Assembly: GCA_938002965.1 (NCBI GenBank)
Contig: CALKZY010000013.1
Span: 1-64,000 of the forward strand
Direction: 5' to 3'
From: an uncultured Acidimicrobiales bacterium
Lineage (GTDB): Bacteria > Actinomycetota > Acidimicrobiia > Acidimicrobiales > SZUA-35
DNA length: 64,000 nt
Each line of letters starts with the position of its first letter. The stretch's first letter is position 1. A program made the translations under genes and the position numbers. The notes under the pieces are model-generated. The model had not been told where the DNA came from. It made no database searches and worked only from the letters and a program-made list of their open reading frames with translations. Shown here piece by piece: positions 31,368 to 40,867 of the stretch.

Positions 31368-33080
31368 ATGACATCGCCCATCAGTGGACCAACTAGCTCC
31401 AGCAGACGCCAGCTCAAAGCAGGGATAGCGACACTTGCGGTCGTAGTCGCCGCCATCGCCGCAGTAGGCATGGTCAACGTCTCGGCCCAGGGCGCTCCCG
31501 AATGGGTAGTTGAAGAGAAGATGCGAGGGCAGGCGGCAGTCGACGCCCTGGGCTCGCGATTCCCCGAGGTGGCGCAGATCAACGGCATGCAACCCGAAGC
31601 CCTCCGTCGTCTGCTCGCAAGCGATGACACAGCATGGGTAGACGAGACTGGCGTCGTCCTCTATGTGGACACCCTCGACTTCGATCATTCCGCACCATTG
31701 GAGGCCGACCTCCACGACGACAACGCCGACGATGCGGCCCTGCCCGCCACCGTCCCACTAAGCGACACCTTCAAGTTGCACAGCCTGCCAGGAGCCAAGC
31801 GAGTGGTCTACCTGGACTTCGACGGCCACGACGCCGTCGGTTCACGTTGGGCCGAAGGCAAGACTGACACCTATGCCGAGCCGTTCACCCTCGACTCGAA
31901 TCCCAGCTTCAACGACGAGGAATTGGAGTGGATCCAAGAGGTGTGGCAGCGGATGGCGGAAGACTTTGCGCCGTTCGCCGTCGATGTAACCACCGAAGAT
32001 CCGGGAACCGAGAACATTCGCCGTACCAATGCCGGCGACGAGAATTACGGAACCAGAGTGGCGTTCTCCGCCAACATCATCTACGAATGTGGCTGCGGCG
32101 GAGTGGCCTACCTCGGTGTGTTCGACAACTACGGCACCCGCAGCGACGGCGTGTACAACCACGACTACTTCCAGCCTGCGTGGGTCAAGGTCGGATCTTC
32201 ATGGTCGGCCAAGTCAATGGCCGAGGCCGGAACCCACGAGGCAGGGCATAATCTGTCGCTGGGCCATGACGGTGACAACGAGTTCGGCTACTACCGAGGT
32301 CACGGTGACTGGGCTCCGATCATGGGCGTCGGCTACTACAAGAGCATCACCCAATGGAGCAAGGGCGAGTACGCCAATGCCAACAACACCCAAGACGACC
32401 TGGAACTGATTCAGCAGTCGGGTCTCCCACTTCGTTCGGACGATCACGGCAACGACGTGAACTCGGGGACGGCATTGACTACCAACACCGTCAATCAGCA
32501 GGGCGTCATCTCGTCCAGCTCTGACGTGGATGCCTTCACCTTCAGCACTTCCGGCGGGCAGGTGTCGGTCACGGTTGCCGGAGCCGACGTGGGCGGCAAC
32601 CTCGATGCATCACTTCGACTGGTCGACGCTTCAGGCACCTCGGTAGCGTTCGCCGACCCAGCCGGAGTCGCCGCAAGCCTCACCGCAACGGTGGGCTCAG
32701 GCACGTACGCCATCGTGGTGGACGGCGTCGGGGCGGGCAACCCTGCATCCGACGGGTATTCCGACTACGGCTCGCTTGGCGACTACATCCTCACTGGATC
32801 GGTCCCAGCTGACGGAGGTGGCGGTGGCGGAACCACAACCACGACGACGCAGCCAACGACCACAACCACAACTAGCCCGTCGACCACTACAACCGAACGC
32901 TCAACAACTACTACCGAGCGCTCAACTACTACAACCAAACCTTCGACCACAACCACCGCACCGGCAAGATCGACTACATCTATCGCCACGACAACAACGG
33001 AGCGGGTAACCACAACAACCGCACCGAGGACAAACAAACGGGGTAAGCCGATCGGCCGCAGGCCCAAGGGTCGCCGCTAG
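31368..33080 (+). CDS. Secreted metzincin-type zinc protease with PPC domain and Thr-rich tail
   Basis: 570 residues from ATG 31368 (GTG 31359 is also in frame). Signal or anchor helix at about 18-40, a propeptide-like region (about 45-135), and a catalytic domain with HEAGHNLSLGH at 290-300. This fits HExxHxxGxxH, and IMG at 318-320 is a likely Met-turn. A pre-peptidase C-terminal (PPC) beta domain follows at about 365-478. A Gly run and a Thr-rich linker (about 482-552) with repeated TTTTERS units lead to a basic end, KRGKPIGRRPKGRR. The tail has no LPxTG motif. A strong terminator follows. The divergent gap upstream holds an AT-rich palindrome, CAAAATTTTG (31279-31288). Confidence 0.85.
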   Translation: MTSPISGPTSSSRRQLKAGIATLAVVVAAIAAVGMVNVSAQGAPEWVVEEKMRGQAAVDALGSRFPEVAQINGMQPEALRRLLASDDTAWVDETGVVLYVDTLDFDHSAPLEADLHDDNADDAALPATVPLSDTFKLHSLPGAKRVVYLDFDGHDAVGSRWAEGKTDTYAEPFTLDSNPSFNDEELEWIQEVWQRMAEDFAPFAVDVTTEDPGTENIRRTNAGDENYGTRVAFSANIIYECGCGGVAYLGVFDNYGTRSDGVYNHDYFQPAWVKVGSSWSAKSMAEAGTHEAGHNLSLGHDGDNEFGYYRGHGDWAPIMGVGYYKSITQWSKGEYANANNTQDDLELIQQSGLPLRSDDHGNDVNSGTALTTNTVNQQGVISSSSDVDAFTFSTSGGQVSVTVAGADVGGNLDASLRLVDASGTSVAFADPAGVAASLTATVGSGTYAIVVDGVGAGNPASDGYSDYGSLGDYILTGSVPADGGGGGGTTTTTTQPTTTTTTSPSTTTTERSTTTTERSTTTTKPSTTTTAPARSTTSIATTTTERVTTTTAPRTNKRGKPIGRRPKGRR

Positions 33081-33099
33081 GTCCCACGACTGCACCTAG

Positions 33100-33147
33100 C
33101 CAAACCGGCGCAGATGCCTGATTCTCAGGCGGTCTGCGCCGGTTTGG
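33100..33147 (+). terminator. Strong hairpin terminator after the protease
   Basis: Perfect 15-bp arms CCAAACCGGCGCAGA and TCTGCGCCGGTTTGG, followed by TCGTTTTCG. It lies 20 bases after the protease stop and separates that gene from the signalling and polysaccharide region. Confidence 0.85.
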
Positions 33148-33245
33148 TCGTTTTCGACTAGCTCAATCGGTAGTTGGTTGGTCCGGACGACCCACGAGGA
33201 CAAAAACCGGTTTTGTCGCCTCTCGATCCTGCCGATGGGCTGAGC

Positions 33246-34106
33246 ATGATCGAATCCGACCACGCGGGAGAAGACCGTAGAGCCACGCCATCGCCGGGGG
33301 CTCGGCCGCGGGCTCTCGTTGTCGATGACAACGACGTCAATCGCAAAGTCATTATGGCGATGCTCGGCAAACTGGGAGTCGACTCGATCGAGGCCTGCGG
33401 GGGCCACGAAGCCCTCGTCTGGTACAAGAACGAAGCCTTCGCCGCCATCTTCATGGACTGGCACATGCCGGATATGGATGGCTTGGCCGCCACCGGCGAA
33501 ATCCGCCGCATGGAGTCAGAGTCAAAGGCCGCAGGCGGAGTGGCGGAACACATCCCGATCGTGGCCGTCACCGCCAGCGCTCTGGTCGGCGACCGCGAGC
33601 AATGCCTGGCAGCAGGCATGGACGACTACCTCTCCAAGCCGACCACCCTCGAAGGCCTCCAGGAGATGATTGACAAGTGGATCGTACCTCCTGACCACTC
33701 TGCACTGTCGGTCGGCGCGGCCGCAGGCGGCGCCCAACTGGACGAATCGGTGGCAGCTACTCTGCACAAGCTTTCTGACGAGTTGGGCGACGAGTCAATC
33801 GTTCACATGCTGATCGATACCTTCACCGACGAACTCCCGAAGTGGCGCTCCGGCCTGGAACAGGCAAAGCAGGCGGACGACGCCGACGGCATGGCATTGG
33901 CTGCCCACACCACCAAGTCGGCCGCTCGCTCACTCGGCCTCGATGCCCTCGCCGACCTCTGCGACACGCTGGAGACCGCCGGGCGAGACCCGAGCGGGTC
34001 GGAACACAATTTGCAGGCTCTGGCCACGGAGGTTCTCTCCTCGATGGACGATGCCACCAACAAGCTCCAGGCCTTCAAAAACAACCAAGCGGCCCTAGCC
34101 GGCTGA
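33246..34106 (+). CDS. Response regulator receiver-HPt phosphorelay protein
   Basis: 286 residues from ATG 33246; the frame is open upstream. Receiver domain about 20-145: acidic pocket VVDDND, phosphoacceptor Asp71 in FMDWHMPDMDG, Thr109 and Lys131 (LSKP). HPt domain about 165-280 with phosphorylatable His221 in AAHTTKSAARSLG. It has no DNA-binding or kinase part, so it must relay phosphate between partners. These are usually the C-terminal domains of hybrid kinases; a free-standing REC-HPt is less common. A GT4 gene follows 50 bases later on the same strand, and a single-domain receiver is at 40399. Confidence 0.9.
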   Translation: MIESDHAGEDRRATPSPGARPRALVVDDNDVNRKVIMAMLGKLGVDSIEACGGHEALVWYKNEAFAAIFMDWHMPDMDGLAATGEIRRMESESKAAGGVAEHIPIVAVTASALVGDREQCLAAGMDDYLSKPTTLEGLQEMIDKWIVPPDHSALSVGAAAGGAQLDESVAATLHKLSDELGDESIVHMLIDTFTDELPKWRSGLEQAKQADDADGMALAAHTTKSAARSLGLDALADLCDTLETAGRDPSGSEHNLQALATEVLSSMDDATNKLQAFKNNQAALAG

Positions 34107-34156
34107 CAGCGCCCTATACCGCTACCCAAACCCAAGATCACGACTGAGGAACAGGC

Positions 34157-35365
34157 ATGCACGGTACGCAACTCCGGATTGGATTCGTCACAGCGTTTCC
34201 ACCCGGCAGGAACAGTCTCAACGAGTTCGGCTTTCATTTCGTCAATCACCTGGCCGGTGCCGACGGCGTTGAGGCTCTGGTCGTCCTGGCCGACGAGACC
34301 GAGGCTGGACCACCCGACATCGACGAGATCCGGGCCAACAACCCTGGAGCGAACATCGAAGCCGAAGCAGTGTGGTCGTTCAACGACGCCACCAACCCGG
34401 TCCGAATCCTCCGTGCCGTGCGACGACACAAGCTCGATGCCGTCATCATCAATCTCCAGTTCGCCACCTTTGGCGATAGCAAGGTGCCGGGAGCGCTCGG
34501 CCTACTGACACCGGCTGCGCTGAGGGCCGCCGGTGTTCCCACCGGGTTGATTCTCCACAACCTTGCTGACAACGTCGACATGCAGGATGCCGGGTTCACC
34601 GACTCGGCCCTCATGGCGGCGGTAATGAATAAAGCGGGACGAGCACTGACCCGAGTACTCCTGCTGTCGGACTACGTAGCACTGACCATTCCCCGCTACG
34701 TCGAGTTCGTCAGAGAGAGCTACGGAGCGGGAAATGTTCTACTCGTCCCCCACGGCTCCTTCGAAGAGATGGAGGAGCCAAGGTTTGGTATCCCCGATGG
34801 TCCGACCCGGAAAATCCTTGCCTTCGGCAAGTGGGGAACATATAAGACGGTCGACGTTCTAGTCGAAGCGTTCCGGGATCTGATTAGTCGAGGCTACGAC
34901 GATCTCGAATTGGTGATCGCTGGGACAGACAGCCCTAACTCGCCCGGCTATTTGGACTCGATCGCCGCCGGATGCGCCGACCTGACCAACGTGAACTTCA
35001 CCGGCTACGTAGCCGAGGAGGACGTGGCCGAGCTGTTCACCTCATCATCGGTGACAGCGTTCCCTTACACCTCAACGACCGGAAGCTCCGGGGTGTTGCA
35101 TCAGGCCGGCTCCTACGGTCGTTCGGCCGCACTGCCCGACATAGGTGACTTCACCGAGGTGATCGAGGAAGAAGGCTTCATCGGCCAGTACTTCACACCA
35201 GGTGATGCCGCCAGCCTGGCCGACGCCCTAGCCAAGTTGCTCGACGATGAGGAACTCAACGCCGAGCACGGCGAGCGCAACTATCTTGCCGCCAGTGGCA
35301 TCCCGATGTCCGAGATCTGTGACTGGCACATCACCCACCTCAACAGAGTGATCGAAAAGAAATGA
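34157..35365 (+). CDS. GT4-like glycosyltransferase (GT-B fold)
   Basis: 402 residues; ATG preceded by GAGGAACAGG. The N-terminal Rossmann domain begins LRIGFVTAFPPGRNSLNEFG. The C-terminal donor domain has ILAFGKWGTYKTVDVLVEAF and LELVIAGTDSP, and then FTGYVAEEDVAELFTSSSVT, typical of GT4. The usual E-x7-E is partly diverged (VLHQAGSYGRSA). It should add a sugar in the cytoplasm to a surface-polymer precursor. The stop overlaps the next start (ATGA). Confidence 0.87.
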   Translation: MHGTQLRIGFVTAFPPGRNSLNEFGFHFVNHLAGADGVEALVVLADETEAGPPDIDEIRANNPGANIEAEAVWSFNDATNPVRILRAVRRHKLDAVIINLQFATFGDSKVPGALGLLTPAALRAAGVPTGLILHNLADNVDMQDAGFTDSALMAAVMNKAGRALTRVLLLSDYVALTIPRYVEFVRESYGAGNVLLVPHGSFEEMEEPRFGIPDGPTRKILAFGKWGTYKTVDVLVEAFRDLISRGYDDLELVIAGTDSPNSPGYLDSIAAGCADLTNVNFTGYVAEEDVAELFTSSSVTAFPYTSTTGSSGVLHQAGSYGRSAALPDIGDFTEVIEEEGFIGQYFTPGDAASLADALAKLLDDEELNAEHGERNYLAASGIPMSEICDWHITHLNRVIEKK

Positions 35366-37815
35366 CCGAGACCACAGAAGCTCGGACCGAGGCCCCCGAG
35401 GTCTCGTCGGCGTCAAGCAGCACCAAAACGCTGGCCACCGGCGGAGCCATCCTGGCCTTGGCCATGATGGCCGCCAACGCCGGCAACTACATCCTCAATG
35501 TGCTCCTGGCTCGATGGTTGACCCCGGCCCAGTTTGCCGACGCCAACCTGATGGTCACGCTGATGTTACTGATAACCGCAGTGGCCATCGGTCTGCAGTT
35601 GATCACGGCCCGTTACGCCGGAATCAACGCCGTAGCCGGAAGCGGCGAAGGTTCAGGTCCCGATGCCGCCGGGGACTTTGGCGCCACGACCGCTCTAGGA
35701 CAATGGTTGACGAGACGCTCGCTGGCTGTGGGCGCCGCCCTTGGCCTCATTCTCGGCGCCGGGGCACCGTTCTGGCGGGAGTTCTTTCGATCAGAATCCG
35801 CGCTCCCGTTTATCATTCTCGGAGTCGGAATGCCGTTCTACCTGGCGCAAGCGGTCGGCAGAGGTATCCTTCAAGGTGAACTTAGGTTCAAATCGCTGGC
35901 CGCCACCTTCGTATTCGAGATGGTGGTTCGGGTTGGCTTGGGCGTCTCTCTGGTCGCCATCGGCCTAGGGGTTGAAGGCGCCACCGCCGCTCTGACTGTG
36001 TCGTTCATCGCCACGTGGGCCCACGTCCACTACTTCAACCGGGGTAGGCCGAAGGGCACAATCGATCGAGACGGTCTACGCCCGGTTCTTCGCTACGCCG
36101 CCCCGGTAGGGCTTCTTTTACTGGCTCAGATCATCATCAACAACGGCGACGTGCTGATCGCCAAACGATTCCTCGATCCGTACACCGCCGGTATCTACGC
36201 CGCCATTGCCCTCGTCGGGCGCGCCGTGTTCTTCCTGTCGTGGTCGGTGGCCACCACGTTGTTCCCAGCCAGTGCACAACGACACGAGTCAGGCGAGAAA
36301 TCCAACGGCCTGATGTGGGCCGGGTGCGGAGTTCTCGTGGCGATCGGTGTGGCGGCAACAGTGGGAGCCCGACTGCTTGGTGGCACCGTGCTGGGCCGGG
36401 TCTTCGGACCCGAGTACGGCGACGTTTCGGTTCCACTGGCGTGGTATGCGTTGGCCACCAGCCTCTTCGCCATCGCCAACCTGATCGCAACTCACCATCT
36501 ATCTACCGGCCGGATTCGCGAGGCTTTTGTCCTCCTACTCGGCGGCGCGGTACAAACCAGCCTGTTGCTACTGGGGCGGGGCAACATCGACACGCTGGTG
36601 CGAGCGCAAGTCATCGCCATGTCGCTCCTGCTCTTGATGGTGGTGGTCAGTCACTTCCTTCCCCACCGACACAAAGACCCCAAGGCGCCGCCGAAAACAT
36701 CTGGTGACCTCAGTGAAAGAGAGACGGCAATGAGTACCGAGCCGGACGTGCCCACCAACCCGGATGCCAAAGCGGCATCCAAGCGACCAAAGTTCGAGAT
36801 GCCTGCAACTATGGCAGAGCTGCGAGATGCGGCCGGTGTCGATGCCACAGCCGACCTCCAATCGAACGGTGAATCAGCGGCCCTCCCTGATCTGGACAGG
36901 TACCGCCAATGGGCGAACGTTCCCCAATCCGGTACCCCGACGTACTCGATTGTCATTCCGATGTACAACGAGGAAATTCGCATCCTCCCGACGGTTGGGG
37001 CCATCGCCAATCACATGGTTGCCCTCGGCCAAGACTTCGAGTTGGTTCTGGCCGACGACGGTTCAACCGATTCGACTCTCGAACTGGTCCGAGATATGGG
37101 TCTGGCCAACGTCACAGTCTTGGAGGCTGAACGCAACGGCGGCAAAGGCAGCGCCGTGCGGCGAGGAGTCCTGGCCTCACGGGGCGACATTATCCTGTTC
37201 GCCGACGCTGACCAGTCAACTCCCATCGAGCAATTCGCCGAACTCGAAGACGTGCTACAAAAGGGCTTCGGTGTCGTGGTGGGATCTCGTGCCGCAGCCG
37301 GAGCCGAAGTAGCCAACAAGTCACTGGGTCGTCAGATTTTGAGCAACGGTCTCAAACTGCTGGTGCAGGGCTCCCTACGACTCCCGATCTCCGACACTCA
37401 ATGCGGGTTCAAGATGTTCACCCGGGATGCCGCTCACGCTGTGTTCAGTCGACAATTGATCGACGGGTTCTCCTTCGATCTGGAGGTGCTCTACCTGGCG
37501 AGGCGAATGGGGATCCGAGTCACCGAAGTCCCGGTTCAGTGGTACGACGCCCCCGGCTCCAAGGTGGACTCGGCCAAAGTGGCCGTCCGATTCCTACAGG
37601 ATCTCGTTCGGATCCGAGTAAACGCAGCCAAGGGTCGTTACGACCGGATCAATCACGCTCTCAGCCAAGCTCCCCGGGAGCCGGGCCTCGAAGCCAGCCC
37701 GCTCCATCACGCTGCGCCGTCGACCAAATCGAGCCAAGGGCTGGATTCCGTCGGCCCCCAGCCGACTGAGACTACGAGTGGATCGGTCCGATCCGGCTCG
37801 TCGACCGGTGTGTGA
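35362..37815 (+). CDS. Fusion of lipid-linked-sugar flippase and GT2 glycosyltransferase
   Basis: 817 residues. Residues 1-440 form a 12-14 helix polysaccharide flippase of the MOP/Wzx type (LATGGAILALAMMAANAGNY…). A Lys/Pro/Asp linker (about 440-530) follows, then a GT2 domain (about 535-770) with TYSIVIPMYNEE, ADDGSTDST, the DxD-like FADADQST and QCGFKMF. That is the pattern of dolichyl-phosphate glucosyltransferase/ALG5-like enzymes. An in-frame ATG at 36730 (residue 457), preceded by GAAAGAGAG, could also give a separate GT2. The fusion would couple making and flipping a lipid-linked sugar. Confidence 0.87.
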   Translation: MTETTEARTEAPEVSSASSSTKTLATGGAILALAMMAANAGNYILNVLLARWLTPAQFADANLMVTLMLLITAVAIGLQLITARYAGINAVAGSGEGSGPDAAGDFGATTALGQWLTRRSLAVGAALGLILGAGAPFWREFFRSESALPFIILGVGMPFYLAQAVGRGILQGELRFKSLAATFVFEMVVRVGLGVSLVAIGLGVEGATAALTVSFIATWAHVHYFNRGRPKGTIDRDGLRPVLRYAAPVGLLLLAQIIINNGDVLIAKRFLDPYTAGIYAAIALVGRAVFFLSWSVATTLFPASAQRHESGEKSNGLMWAGCGVLVAIGVAATVGARLLGGTVLGRVFGPEYGDVSVPLAWYALATSLFAIANLIATHHLSTGRIREAFVLLLGGAVQTSLLLLGRGNIDTLVRAQVIAMSLLLLMVVVSHFLPHRHKDPKAPPKTSGDLSERETAMSTEPDVPTNPDAKAASKRPKFEMPATMAELRDAAGVDATADLQSNGESAALPDLDRYRQWANVPQSGTPTYSIVIPMYNEEIRILPTVGAIANHMVALGQDFELVLADDGSTDSTLELVRDMGLANVTVLEAERNGGKGSAVRRGVLASRGDIILFADADQSTPIEQFAELEDVLQKGFGVVVGSRAAAGAEVANKSLGRQILSNGLKLLVQGSLRLPISDTQCGFKMFTRDAAHAVFSRQLIDGFSFDLEVLYLARRMGIRVTEVPVQWYDAPGSKVDSAKVAVRFLQDLVRIRVNAAKGRYDRINHALSQAPREPGLEASPLHHAAPSTKSSQGLDSVGPQPTETTSGSVRSGSSTGV

Positions 37816-37889
37816 TTGGAAGCACACACACCTGCCGGCGACCGGTGGGCCGATACCGCTCACAGTCAGGTCACGTACTGGAGGCCACC

Positions 37890-38246
37890 GTGCAAATTGA
37901 AACCGTTCCCCACCGTCAGGGCACCGACGACGACGCTTCGTCCCCGGACCAGCCCAATGGCGGCGCCTGGGCTTGCCGAATACTTGGCCGCTTCGACGCT
38001 CACGAGAGTGAACAGTTCCGAACCTATTTCGACGAGACTATCGCTCAGGGTGCAAAGATCTTCATTGTCGATCTGTCGGAGGTCGATTTCGTCGACTCGA
38101 CCGCCCTGGCTGAGCTCGTTCGAGCCATGAAGCAGCTCCGACAGGACGGCGGCAACCTTATCCTTCGCCGCCCATCCAATGCTGTACGCATCATTCTGGA
38201 ACTCACCAAGCTCGACCTGGCCTTCACCATCGAGGCTGCGGCCTAG
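37890..38246 (+). CDS. STAS-domain anti-sigma factor antagonist
   Basis: 118 residues from GTG 37890, which has a GGAGG site 5 bases before it. The frame is open back to 37812 but lacks such a site there. The STAS core is IVDLSEVDFVDSTALAEL with the likely phospho-Ser at 70. In partner switching, the unphosphorylated form binds the HATPase kinase and frees its target. First gene of a five-gene run with near-zero spacing. Confidence 0.87.
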   Translation: MQIETVPHRQGTDDDASSPDQPNGGAWACRILGRFDAHESEQFRTYFDETIAQGAKIFIVDLSEVDFVDSTALAELVRAMKQLRQDGGNLILRRPSNAVRIILELTKLDLAFTIEAAA

Positions 38247-38249
38247 CCA

Positions 38250-39482
38250 ATGACCCACACGAGCCCGTCACCTGTCGAGTCCTTGACCAAGGCTCTAGTC
38301 GAGGCCAACGACCAACTAGTCACACTCTACGAGTTGACCAGCGTGACCATGCAGTCGTTGGACGAACAAGAGACGGCATCGACCATCCTCGACAGGGCCG
38401 CTCATCTTCTCCAAGCCGACTTGCGGCTGTGGTGTACAGAACGGCGCTCAAGCTCTCCCGGACCTGACGAAAGTCTCGAAACGGGCGACGGTCACTACCT
38501 CCATACCCACGCGGTGAGCGTTGGAGGCGGCCAAGGCCCAGCCGACGACGATCACTCGATCTCGGTACAACTTCGCTCAAACGACAAACGTCAGACCGGA
38601 CGCCTGGAGGCAGTCAGGGTCGACCGACCCTTCGGTACCGCCGATCGCAAGCTGCTGACCGCAGTCGGCAACCTGGTTTCGGGTGCCATCAACGCCAGCC
38701 GACTACACGAAGTCGAGTTGAGCCAGGCCATGGTCGCCCGAGACCACGACACCGCCTCGGCCTTGGCCCGTCGCGCTCTCCCCACTTGGAGGCCGTCGGT
38801 TAACGGCCTCGAGGTCTACGCCGAATCCCATCCAGCCCGAGCAGCCGGTGGCGATCTCTTCTGCTTTTCGGTAGTCGACAACACCGTGCACTTCGCCGTC
38901 GGTGACGTCTCGGGCAAGGGACTCCCAGCAGCCATGATGATGACTACGGTTATCTCGGCTTCCACCGCCGCCTTTCAGGGTGCCGCTCGTGCTGGAGCCG
39001 CTGCGGCTATGACCGCCGTCGATGCCTGGGTGTACGAGTATCTGGCCGAGGCAGGCCTGTTCGTTACACTGGTCGTCGGCCAATTCGATACCAAGAGCCG
39101 GCGGCTCTCTCTAGTCAACGCTGGCCACTCCCCGGTCCTCATCGTTCAAGGTGGTAAAGCCAAACCCGTTCTGGCCGACATCGCTCCGGTCGGAGTTATG
39201 CCAGTCGCCGAAGGGCCCGACCTGATCGCTCAAGACTTCACCTTGTCCGATGGAGACCGCTTCATTATCTGCTCCGACGGACTTACAGAACAGGAAAATC
39301 CGGCAGGCGAAATGATCGGTGAAGAACATCTCAACGAAGCGGTCATCGACTGCACCGTCAACGCCCACCAGATCGGCCCTCGCGTCCTTGACCATGTCGA
39401 AGCATTCGCTGAAGGCCACCCACAGGCCGACGACCGCACACTCGTGATCTTCGAATTCGATTCTCGTGAGAAGGCTTCGTGA
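38250..39482 (+). CDS. GAF-like sensor plus SpoIIE/PP2C phosphatase
   Basis: 410 residues. A GAF-like region spans about 20-155, then the PP2C/SpoIIE domain about 180-405. Metal and active-site motifs: AAGGDLFCF, VGDVSGKGLPAAMMM, NAGHSPVLIV, ICSDGLTEQENP and ADDRTLVIFEF. RsbU-type phosphatases remove phosphate from STAS antagonists. The start is 3 bases after the STAS stop, and its own stop overlaps the HATPase start. Confidence 0.92.
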   Translation: MTHTSPSPVESLTKALVEANDQLVTLYELTSVTMQSLDEQETASTILDRAAHLLQADLRLWCTERRSSSPGPDESLETGDGHYLHTHAVSVGGGQGPADDDHSISVQLRSNDKRQTGRLEAVRVDRPFGTADRKLLTAVGNLVSGAINASRLHEVELSQAMVARDHDTASALARRALPTWRPSVNGLEVYAESHPARAAGGDLFCFSVVDNTVHFAVGDVSGKGLPAAMMMTTVISASTAAFQGAARAGAAAAMTAVDAWVYEYLAEAGLFVTLVVGQFDTKSRRLSLVNAGHSPVLIVQGGKAKPVLADIAPVGVMPVAEGPDLIAQDFTLSDGDRFIICSDGLTEQENPAGEMIGEEHLNEAVIDCTVNAHQIGPRVLDHVEAFAEGHPQADDRTLVIFEFDSREKAS

Positions 39483-39949
39483 ACACCGGAAGTCCCGAGA
39501 CGCTGACCGTGGCCGCAAACTTCGAGGCCATACGGGAGCTGGAGACCTGGCTGATGTCGACTGCCTCCGCTCTTGGCTTTGACAGCACCGACCCCACCAT
39601 GGCCGCTATTCACCTGGCCGTACACGAAGTGGCGACCAACTGCGTCGATCACGCCACCTCCGACGGCGACCATCTGATGTTGCGAGCCGATCGACGGCTG
39701 GTCCCCGACACCGAGCAGGGTGCAGGTCAGCCTGCACTGGTAGTCGAGGTTTGTGACGACGGCCAGAAGGCTTTTGCCGCCGCCGGTGTCGCTACGCCCG
39801 CCCCCGACACCCCCCAGGTCAGAGGCTACGGCCTGATGATCGCTGAGCAGGTGGCCTCTTCCGTGACCTACAAGCGCCAGTCCAACGACGATCAGTGGTG
39901 CAATCGCTGGACGCTAGTGTTCTCCAACGTGGTGGCGACAGAATCGTGA
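39479..39949 (+). CDS. RsbW-like HATPase (anti-sigma factor/serine kinase)
   Basis: 156 residues, GTG start in a GTGA overlap. The GHKL ATPase boxes are clear: N-box HEVATNCVDHA, G1 VEVCDDGQKAF, and G2 RGYGLMIAEQVASS. This class phosphorylates STAS antagonists and binds sigma factors or other targets. No sigma factor gene is adjacent; the ECF factor 36 kb away is not of the SigB class. The target may therefore be non-transcriptional. Confidence 0.9.
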   Translation: MNTGSPETLTVAANFEAIRELETWLMSTASALGFDSTDPTMAAIHLAVHEVATNCVDHATSDGDHLMLRADRRLVPDTEQGAGQPALVVEVCDDGQKAFAAAGVATPAPDTPQVRGYGLMIAEQVASSVTYKRQSNDDQWCNRWTLVFSNVVATES

Positions 39950-39970
39950 CTGCCGCCAACATCGGATCCT

Positions 39971-40402
39971 TTGCTAAAGGCGACCCGAGCGGCAACCGAA
40001 ACCAACCTTGTGACTGAGACACGCATAGACGAAGCCGAGAGCAGCCAAGGTCCCGGCGCTTCAATCGCCCAGCCGATACCGGCTGAGGTCGAGCTGATCT
40101 CGCTAGCGGGCCGCCTGGACGTGGTCAGCTCAAACACACTCCGACAGACGATCAAAGAACACATCGACGGGGGTCGAAATCGGCTGCTCATCGATCTCAG
40201 CGTTATTGACTTCGTCGATAGTGCCGGGCTGGCCGCCCTCGTCCGAGGCATGAAGCTCGCTCGCCAGGCCGGCGGCGACGTTCGACTTGTCCGACCCAGG
40301 CGATCTGACGCCATGAGAGTGTTCGAGCTCACCACCTTCGACAAGATTTTCGAAATGGGCGAGACCGCGCAGGAAATGGCCAGCCAATGGAGTGCGTCGT
40401 GA
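39971..40402 (+). CDS. Second STAS-domain protein
   Basis: Up to 143 residues (TTG 39971); GTG 40010 gives 130. STAS core LIDLSVIDFVDSAGLAALV with the likely phospho-Ser in VDSAG. Two different STAS proteins in one set suggest two outputs or two antagonists for one kinase. The stop overlaps the next GTG (GTGA). Confidence 0.87.
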   Translation: MLKATRAATETNLVTETRIDEAESSQGPGASIAQPIPAEVELISLAGRLDVVSSNTLRQTIKEHIDGGRNRLLIDLSVIDFVDSAGLAALVRGMKLARQAGGDVRLVRPRRSDAMRVFELTTFDKIFEMGETAQEMASQWSAS

Positions 40403-40797
40403 ACAAAGTTCTTGTCGTCGACGACGATGCGGTTTCCCGACTGATGTTGATCCATATTCTAGCCAACGAGGGATATGACGTCAGCGAAGCCGAATCGGCG
40501 GCGCAAGCACTGGAGCGCTTCGCCGACAATCCGACATCGTTGGTCATCTGTGATTATCACATGCCTGGTGGATCCGGACTTGAGATCGTCGAAACGTTCG
40601 TCGCACAGTCAGTACCGTTCATTCTCCTGACCGGAGTGGCCGAGCATGAGCAACTTGACGACCCTCGGGCCGATCTGGTTTCCGCCTACCTCACAAAGCC
40701 GGTCTCGTCTCAGGACCTGGCCGAGGCCATCACATCCGTTCTGGACCAGGGAGCCCTCGAAGAAGGCGTCGCCGACGAGGCCAAGGCCGCCACGTAG
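40399..40797 (+). CDS. Single-domain response regulator (CheY-like)
   Basis: 132 residues from GTG 40399, chosen because it overlaps the STAS stop; ATG 40387 is an alternative. Receiver only: KVLVVDDD, Asp52 in VICDYHMPGGSG, Lys in AYLTKPVSS. No output domain. It may receive phosphate from the HPt protein upstream or bind a target directly. Last gene of the signalling run; the wzt gene follows after 70 bases. Confidence 0.9.
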   Translation: MNKVLVVDDDAVSRLMLIHILANEGYDVSEAESAAQALERFADNPTSLVICDYHMPGGSGLEIVETFVAQSVPFILLTGVAEHEQLDDPRADLVSAYLTKPVSSQDLAEAITSVLDQGALEEGVADEAKAAT

Positions 40798-40867
40798 CCG
40801 CTCAACGCTCAACCGTGGAGAAAATCCCACGGCGTGACGTTCGCCCACCACTATCCTGGGCAATGAC

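Noticed and set aside
32833-33023. Repetitive DNA in the protease tail as a possible CRISPR or satellite array
   Set aside because: It is coding (Thr/Ser/Glu/Arg codons), units are uneven, and there are no spacers.
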